DNA of 64,000 bases from JANPBY01 sp963851405 (GTDB lineage: Bacteria > Actinomycetota > Actinomycetes > DATJPE01), in the NCBI GenBank assembly GCA_963851405.1, contig CAWKPB010000003.1, forward strand, positions 56,229 through 120,228. Direction: 5' to 3'. The position numbers and the translations under genes are program-made. Below, piece by piece: positions 59,028 to 64,000 of the stretch. How positions within the stretch are numbered: the first letter of the stretch is position 1; each line of letters begins with the position of its first letter. The notes below the pieces were generated by a model, which saw only the letters and a program-made list of their open reading frames with translations, made no database searches and was not told the origin of the DNA.

Positions 59028-61172
59028 ATGACCGACGGGCGCGGGCCGAGGAACGGATTGGCCACGGGCAGCATCCTCGTCAAGGGGGCTAAGCACGGAT
59101 TCTGGCCGCGGGTCAGGGGCCTGCTCTGGCAGTGGATCGTCGTCTCCGTGTCGTTGGGGATCGCCTTTGGGATCGTCCCTGGGGTCTCCGCCGACGGCTG
59201 GACCTCGATTGTCTTCCTGGCACTGATTGTCGGGGTCGTCAGCTTGATCATGCGGCCGTTGTTGAACCGACTGGGCCTGGCGTTGGGCTGGGTCGGGATC
59301 TTCCTGCTGGCACTGTTCACGCAGACCGTCATCCTGGCCATCGCCATGTCGATCGCGCCGGACGTGTCGTACTCGAACGTGATGGCGGTCTTCCTGACCG
59401 CGTGGGTCGCCGCGCTGGTGGCCACAGTCCTCGGATTCCTCGACTCCGTGGATGAGGACGAGGTGTTCTTGGCCCACGTGGTGCGGACCGTGCTCCGTCG
59501 TCGCGGTGCGGTGGAAGAGACCGACCAGCCGGGGTTGATCATCGTTCAGATGGACGGCGTTCCGCTGCCGTTGCTGCAGTTCGCCGCCATGAACGGCACC
59601 GTGCCGACGATCAGCCGGTGGATGCGCGAGGGAACCCACACCCTCAACGGCTGGACCGCGCGGGTGCCGTCGACCACGCCGATCAGTCAGGCCGGAATCT
59701 TGCACGGATACACCGAGGACATGCCCGCATTCCGTTGGTATGAAAAGGAGTCCGGCAAACTCATCGTGGCCAACCACCCACCGGACGCGGCGATCATCGA
59801 GGCGCGGATCTCCGATGGGCACGGGCTGCTCGCCGACGGTGGCGTCAGCATCAGCAACCTGTTTTCCGGCGATGCCCCCCAGTCCATGCTCACGATGAGC
59901 TCTTTCGGCGCCGAAGGGCGCGGGGCCATCGGGAAGTCGGGGGACTACGGCGCGTTCTTCGCGACGCCGTACGGGTTCACCCGGTCGTTGTTCCGCACCA
60001 TCGGGGAGATGGTCAAGGAGTGGTACCAGGGTCGTCGGCAGGTGAGCCGTGACATCCAGCCACGCATCCATCGGCATGGTTCGTACATCGCGTTGCGCGC
60101 CATCACCAACGTCATTCAACGCGACCTGATCACCTCCTTGATGACCGAGCAGATCCTCTCCGGGACCAAGGTCATCTACGCGGACTTCCTCGACTACGAC
60201 GAGGTCGCCCACCACGCCGGGGTGGCGCGCGAAGAGTCCCTGCGGTCAATGGAGGGTGTCGACAAGGCCATCGGACTGCTCGAACAGGTGGCCTCGATGG
60301 CGCCGCGCCCGTACCACTTCGTGGTGCTGTCCGATCACGGTCAAAGCCAAGGGGCCACGTTCCTTCAGCGGTATGGCAAGACCCTCGAGGAGACGGTCCA
60401 CGAGCTGATGGGGGGCACCGGTCGGGTCGCGGCCGCGACCGGGAACGACGAAGACTGGGGGCCGGTCAACATCTTCTTGTCCGACCTGAGCCGGCAGTCC
60501 GGCTTCTCGGCGTCGGTGTCCCGCAAGGCCTTCGCCGGCCGAGAAAGGGACGGCGCGGTGTCGCTCGGTCCGAGCGAGAAGGCCAGCAAGGAGGCCGAGG
60601 AGCGTCCAGAGCTCGTGGTGGCCGGATCCGGCAACCTGGGGCTGGTGTGGTTCGCGCGAGAGCCCGGCCGACTGACCATCGAGCAAATGGAAGCCAAGTG
60701 GCCGGGCCTGGTGTCCACGCTCGCCGCGCATCCGGGGGTGTCAGTGCTCGTTGCGAAGTCCGAGCTCGACGGCCTGGTGGCCCTCGGTGGGGCGGGCGTT
60801 CGCATCCTGTCGACGGGGATCGTGACCGGCACCGACCCGTTCGCGCAGTTCGGCGACAAGGCCGAGCGCGCGGCGGCGGACTTCGAACGCGCAGCCAGCT
60901 TTGCCAACGCGCCGGATCTCTACCTCAACTCCGTGTTCGATCCACACACCCTCGAGGTCGCCGCGTTCGAGGAGCTGGTCGGTTGCCATGGCGGCGTCGG
61001 CGGTTGGCAGACCGAACCGATCTTCGTGCACCCAGCCGAGTGGGAGCTCGACGGTGACCTGGTTGGCGCTGAGGCTGTGCACCAGCAGCTGGTGAGTTGG
61101 CTGGAGGACCTCGGGCACCGCCAAAACCTGCCGCCCTTGAAAGCACGCGGGGACGTGGCCGTCCCCTCCTAG
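59028..61172 (+). CDS. Holin-like membrane domain fused to an alkaline-phosphatase-superfamily phosphodiesterase
   Basis: A 714-residue protein. The first 160 residues hold four hydrophobic helices of the phage-holin-family-4 (YvlD-like) type (WIVVSVSLGIAFGIVPGV, IVFLALIVGVVSLIMRPLLNRLGLALG, IFLLALFTQTVILAIAMSI, VFLTAWVAALVATVLGFL). The rest is a type I phosphodiesterase fold: LIIVQMDGVP (metal Asp), PSTTPISQAGILHGY (nucleophile Thr or Ser), YADFLDYDEVAHHAG (Asp and His) and VVLSDHGQSQGATF. The enzyme domain should be tethered to the membrane. The substrate is unknown, possibly a lipid or cell-wall phosphodiester. ATG 59028 follows the upstream gene by 15 bases. Confidence 0.88.
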   Translation: MTDGRGPRNGLATGSILVKGAKHGFWPRVRGLLWQWIVVSVSLGIAFGIVPGVSADGWTSIVFLALIVGVVSLIMRPLLNRLGLALGWVGIFLLALFTQTVILAIAMSIAPDVSYSNVMAVFLTAWVAALVATVLGFLDSVDEDEVFLAHVVRTVLRRRGAVEETDQPGLIIVQMDGVPLPLLQFAAMNGTVPTISRWMREGTHTLNGWTARVPSTTPISQAGILHGYTEDMPAFRWYEKESGKLIVANHPPDAAIIEARISDGHGLLADGGVSISNLFSGDAPQSMLTMSSFGAEGRGAIGKSGDYGAFFATPYGFTRSLFRTIGEMVKEWYQGRRQVSRDIQPRIHRHGSYIALRAITNVIQRDLITSLMTEQILSGTKVIYADFLDYDEVAHHAGVAREESLRSMEGVDKAIGLLEQVASMAPRPYHFVVLSDHGQSQGATFLQRYGKTLEETVHELMGGTGRVAAATGNDEDWGPVNIFLSDLSRQSGFSASVSRKAFAGRERDGAVSLGPSEKASKEAEERPELVVAGSGNLGLVWFAREPGRLTIEQMEAKWPGLVSTLAAHPGVSVLVAKSELDGLVALGGAGVRILSTGIVTGTDPFAQFGDKAERAAADFERAASFANAPDLYLNSVFDPHTLEVAAFEELVGCHGGVGGWQTEPIFVHPAEWELDGDLVGAEAVHQQLVSWLEDLGHRQNLPPLKARGDVAVPS

Positions 61173-61180
61173 AGCGGCGT

Positions 61181-62581
61181 CTAGGCGGTCGGCGGGCGAG
61201 TCATGGCCAGCGGGTCGAGTGCCGCGTCGAGCTCGGCGATCGTGATCAGCCCCGAGTCGAGGTGGCCGCGGTCGGCAACGACTTCCCGAATGCTGCGTCG
61301 CTCGCGCTGGGATTGGGCGACCACAGCAGCGGCCTCGTCGTACCCCAGTAGGGCGTTGAGGGCCGTCACCGTGGCGGACGAGGACTCGGCGTAGGCGCGC
61401 ATCCGGTCGCTATCGACCGTCAGGTGGGCGACGCACGTGTCGAGCAGCCGTACGGCTGCCGCCAACAAGGCCACGGACTGCAGGAGGTTGCGGGCGATGA
61501 CGGGGATCTGGACGTTGAGCTGGAACGACCCCGAAGCGCCCGCCCAAGCGATCGCGGCGTCGTTGCCCACGACCTGCGAGCAGACCTGGAGCACCGCCTC
61601 GGGGATCACCGGGTTGGTCTTGCCGGGCATAATCGAGGACCCAGGTTGGATCGTCGCCAGCGCGATCTCCGCCAGCCCCGTCGTGGGACCGGATGCCTGC
61701 CACCGCAGGTCGTTGCAGATCTTCGTCAGTGACACGGCGAGGACGCGCAGTTGCCCGGAGAGCTCGACGAGGGAATCACGAGAGGCCTGCGCCTCGAAAT
61801 GATCGCCCGCCTCGGTGAGCGGCAGCTCGTACTGCTCGGCGAGCGAGGCAATGACTGCGGCAGCAAAGCCGGGCGGCGCATTGAGACCGGTACCGACTGC
61901 TGTGCCGCCGAGGGGGAGCGCGCAGACCCGCGGGAGCGAATCGGCGATCCGCGCGCTGCCGAGCTCCACCTGGGTGGCCCAGGCGCCGAGCTCCTGCGCG
62001 TAGGTGAGCGGCGTCGCGTCCATCAGGTGGGTGCGGCCGGCCTTGACCGCGTCGACGTGTTCCAGTGCTCGGGCGCGGATCGTGGCGGCCAGGCCGTTGA
62101 GGGCCGGGAGGAGGTCGTGAACGACTGCATCCGCGGCGGCGATGTGTACGGCGCTTGGAACGGTGTCGTTGCTCGATTGGCTGGCGTTAACCACGTCGTT
62201 GGGGTGGACGGCTCGGCCGAGGGCTCTGCTGGCGAGCGTCGCCACGACCTCGTTGACGTTCATGTTGGTGGAGGTACCGCTCCCGGTCTGGAAGACGTCG
62301 ACGGGGAACTGTTCGGCGTGTTCTCCGATGGCGACTGTGTTGGCGGCAGCCCGTACGGCTTCTGCTACCTCGGCGTCGATGACGCCTCGCTTGGCGTTGG
62401 CCGTAGCTGCCGCCGCCTTGATTGCCGCCAGCGCCCGGATCACGGTGGTCGGCATCGGCTCACCGCTGATCGCGAACGCGTCGATCGCGCGTTGGGTCTG
62501 GGCCTGCCACAGCGCGCCCGCGTCCACCTCGACCTCGCCGAGGGAGTCGCGCTCGCGTCTGGTCTCGCCCGGCTCAGTCAC
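61181..62581 (-). CDS. fumC: Class II fumarate hydratase
   Basis: A TCA-cycle enzyme that interconverts fumarate and malate. It carries ERDSLGEVEVDAGALWQAQTQRA at the N-terminus, FPVDVFQTGSGTSTNMNVNEV, NDVVNASQSSNDTVPSAVHIAA, AGRTHLMDATPLTYAQELGAWA and the SS-loop signature GSSIMPGKTNPV near residue 312. The 466-residue length is normal. It has the fumarase features rather than those of aspartase, although the two families are close. GTG 62581 is used as the start. It ends convergently, nine bases from the phosphodiesterase gene. Confidence 0.96.
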   Translation of the reverse strand: MTEPGETRRERDSLGEVEVDAGALWQAQTQRAIDAFAISGEPMPTTVIRALAAIKAAAATANAKRGVIDAEVAEAVRAAANTVAIGEHAEQFPVDVFQTGSGTSTNMNVNEVVATLASRALGRAVHPNDVVNASQSSNDTVPSAVHIAAADAVVHDLLPALNGLAATIRARALEHVDAVKAGRTHLMDATPLTYAQELGAWATQVELGSARIADSLPRVCALPLGGTAVGTGLNAPPGFAAAVIASLAEQYELPLTEAGDHFEAQASRDSLVELSGQLRVLAVSLTKICNDLRWQASGPTTGLAEIALATIQPGSSIMPGKTNPVIPEAVLQVCSQVVGNDAAIAWAGASGSFQLNVQIPVIARNLLQSVALLAAAVRLLDTCVAHLTVDSDRMRAYAESSSATVTALNALLGYDEAAAVVAQSQRERRSIREVVADRGHLDSGLITIAELDAALDPLAMTRPPTA

Positions 62582-62788
62582 CCGCCCATCCTGACGTGCG
62601 GGACGGCTGACGCAAGCGCGTGCCGCACATGTCGGGACTCCGCGGGGGTGCGCGTCTCCGGTCCGGGCGGTGATCTGAACGAGGCGTCAGTGGATCGCGA
62701 CAGGTGTACATCCGAACGCGACTGCCCCATCCGCCAGACGAGGTGCGTCGGGCTTCCCTGCAGCGCGGGCGTGCTGGTGCGGCGAGTC

Positions 62789-63725
62789 TCACCAGGCACG
62801 GGGGCGGAGCCACCCATCGTCTGGTGCGTAGTCCCAGGCGACCACCTGGTCATCCTTTCTCAGGGTTGCATAGGCGTAGAAGTTCGACTTGCCGGCAATC
62901 TCACACGGCGCCACGGAACCCTCGAGGAAGTGGAAGCCCACGTGACACGTTGCGGGCCGGCCCGGCCGTGGCTCTTCGGGATGACTGAAGAGCTCAGCTG
63001 GGTATCCGAAAGGGGAGCCGACCGCTCGTCGGTGACGCCGGTCCGCAGGTTCGTCACCCAGAGCGCGGAACTCCCGGGGTTTCGGTGTGTCGGTGTCGAT
63101 CCCGATCAAGCAGTCGGCCGATCCGGTCACCGTTTCCATCGACGACCACGCCGTACTCGAGGGTCTTGTCCCGCCTTGTGCAGTTTCGATCCCTGGGGCG
63201 GCGCCTCGGGGAGGGCAAAACCCCAGTCGGCCGGGCCCAGTTTCCGGAGACCCCTCCGATGTCGATCGCGCCGACCGCCCCATCGAGTGGATCGGTCCAG
63301 AGATAGCCCCCGTTCTCAACGTCCATGACGTTGTCGGCATGGAGGCGTTGTCTGGGCGTAGTGGGCCGGCCCAGTCCGTAGTGGGGGGTGCGGTTTCGAT
63401 GCTGGGTGGGCGAGCACGGGCATCGGCCGGTGGGGTGGCTTTGTCGCCGGGCAGCGGGGGACTGACCCCGGCAGCGCGGTTGTTCGAGCGAGTTGTCGTT
63501 GTCGAGTTGCGTCGCGACTATCGCGAGTCCGACGATCACTAGTGCGGCGCCGGCGGTGACCACACCCCGGCTGCCGCGCACTCGGCTCGGCTCGCGGGAC
63601 TCGTCGTTATTCATGCCGGGTGACCCTGCGGCGTTATGTGGATCGCCACTGAACACACCTGCGGTCCGGCAGTGCTGAGCCCACTGCGCGGCCCGTGAGG
63701 GGTTGAACGCTGCCTCGTTGCTCAT
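62789..63725 (-). pseudogene. Membrane-anchored hypothetical protein, coding frame broken several times
   Basis: A strong ribosome binding site (AAAGGAGA) precedes ATG 63725. The first frame gives a hydrophilic start and one membrane helix (GVVTAGAALVIVGLAIVATQL). Just after it, plausible protein continues in a second frame (NNRAAGVSPPLPGDKATPPADARARP and DWAGPLRPDNASMP), returns to the first (MDVENGGYLWTDPLDGAVGAIDIGG, then TLEYGVVVDGNGD) and later resumes in the second (SADCLIGIDTDTPKPREFRALG through GKSNFYAYATLRKDDQVVAWDYAPDDG to the stop at 62789). At least four shifts are needed to join these pieces. I know no family for it. It could be a pseudogene or a stretch of faulty sequence. The 200 bases between its stop and fumC show nothing I recognise. 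Confidence 0.5.
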
Positions 63726-63798
63726 TGGAGTCTCCTTTCGGGTCTCAAACGCATCTGCAGAGCCGCACGGTTGGGTCGTCGAGGGAACTCGTGTCCGA

Positions 63799-63999
63799 TC
63801 AAGTGCCGATCGCCCGTCGTGGAGCGCCCTGTGTGTGGCCGTGCTGACCCCGTGGTGCGGCTTTCGTCTGACGCTCCGGCGGAGCCTTGCGGAGCTCGAA
63901 CGACCAATCCGCCTGCAACAGGCCTATCGCGAGTTCGACGGTCGCTGCTGCGGCGGCCCCAGCGACCAGACCCGGCTCCGGGCGTTCGCCTAGCGGGGT
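63799..63999 (-). CDS. Possible C-terminal end of a gene cut by the right window edge
   Basis: A minus-strand frame is open from the window edge to a stop at 63799 and gives a mostly helical tail (GLVAGAAAAATVELAIGLL, then a polar basic end). Its third-position GC is high only in the first half, and another minus-strand frame is also open here, so this is uncertain. If real, it would sit about 75 bases upstream of the broken membrane-anchored gene and could be its operon partner. Confidence 0.3.
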   Translation of the reverse strand, partial: TPLGERPEPGLVAGAAAAATVELAIGLLQADWSFELRKAPPERQTKAAPRGQHGHTQGAPRRAIGT

Positions 64000-64000
64000 C

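Noticed and set aside
59028..59510. Phage holin suggesting a prophage
   Set aside because: The holin-like helices are fused to a chromosomal phosphodiesterase, and no other phage gene, integrase or attachment site is nearby.
58452..60215. A 587-codon minus-strand open frame opposite the metallo-hydrolase and phosphodiesterase genes
   Set aside because: Composition is His/Asp/Arg-rich without hydrophobic core, and the plus strand carries clear motifs in both genes.
61751..63328. A 525-codon plus-strand open frame
   Set aside because: It is the complement of fumC for most of its length and shows no recognisable domain.
63087..63542. A 151-codon plus-strand frame near the right edge
   Set aside because: It is opposite the frame-broken minus-strand gene, which has a strong ribosome binding site and a membrane helix; the plus frame has no binding site or motif.
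1..64000. CRISPR arrays, insertion sequences, integrons or plasmid genes
   Set aside because: No regularly spaced direct repeats, transposase or integrase motifs, or replication genes were seen on either strand.

Overview
The window is chromosomal DNA of a high-GC actinobacterium. The evidence is a mycothiol S-conjugate amidase (mca), two probable F420-dependent oxidoreductases (LLM and Ddn-like), DUF501, DUF4307 and DUF4287 proteins, many GTG starts and 4-bp stop/start overlaps, and the order mfd - SurA-like lipoprotein - mazG - eno - DivIC - DUF501 - ppx/gppA that is common in Actinomycetia. Two methyl-accepting chemotaxis proteins suggest a motile organism. The genus cannot be told from the sequence. 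I see no insertion sequence, prophage, plasmid gene or CRISPR array; the window is mostly core chromosome with a small accessory stretch in the middle.

Layout. 0-6.2 kb: the tail of a secreted protein, then sulfate assimilation (cysQ, cysD, cysN; opposite them cysC, an APS kinase carrying a degenerate ATP-sulfurylase-like domain; and a TauE/SafE exporter gene broken by many frame shifts). 6.2-15.2 kb: DNA repair and housekeeping (mfd, lipoprotein, mazG, eno, divisome protein, DUF501, ppx, family-5 uracil-DNA glycosylase). 15.3-20.9 kb: glutathione peroxidase, NADH dehydrogenase II, a MarR/MFS pair with a possible operator, an unusual short-arm tRNA with a UAA anticodon, and a Bax-inhibitor-1 protein. 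20.9-26.3 kb: SGNH hydrolase, metallo-hydrolase, cystathionine beta-synthase and a chemoreceptor. 26.2-32.2 kb: a run of small detoxification or adaptation genes (SRPBCC, APH-like kinase, VOC, LLM, PNPOx-like, DinB, rifampin ADP-ribosyltransferase, YciI, MsrA). 32.2-38 kb: second chemoreceptor, cystathionine gamma-synthase, a GlmL/MutL-like ASKHA protein, amidase. 38-43.9 kb: two MFS exporters, a FIST protein, a MarR regulator with an operator over its own start codon, and threonine dehydratase. 43.9-47.3 kb: an apparently leaderless operon of a DUF4097-type protein, a DUF2089 protein, a 70-aa basic protein and a DrrA/DrrB-like ABC exporter. 47.3-51.4 kb: greA, DUF4307, mca, small membrane protein, arfB, Ddn-like protein, membrane protein. 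51.4-64 kb: YyaL-type thioredoxin-domain protein, universal stress protein, haemolysin-III protein, Z-isoprenyl diphosphate synthase, PIN-PhoH ATPase, lytic transglycosylase, metallo-hydrolase, holin-phosphodiesterase fusion, fumC, and a second frame-broken gene at the right edge.

Sulfur metabolism is the strongest theme: CysDN makes APS, CysC phosphorylates it, CysQ removes PAP, the broken TauE would have exported sulfite or sulfonates, and CBS with CGS provide transsulfuration. Palindromic repeats lie between genes at four places, three of them between convergent genes. The most interesting items are the non-canonical tRNA, the leaderless DUF4097/DUF2089/ABC cluster, the pseudo-sulfurylase domain of CysC, the 55-bp palindromic repeat pair, and the two indel-dense loci, which may be pseudogenes or local sequence errors.
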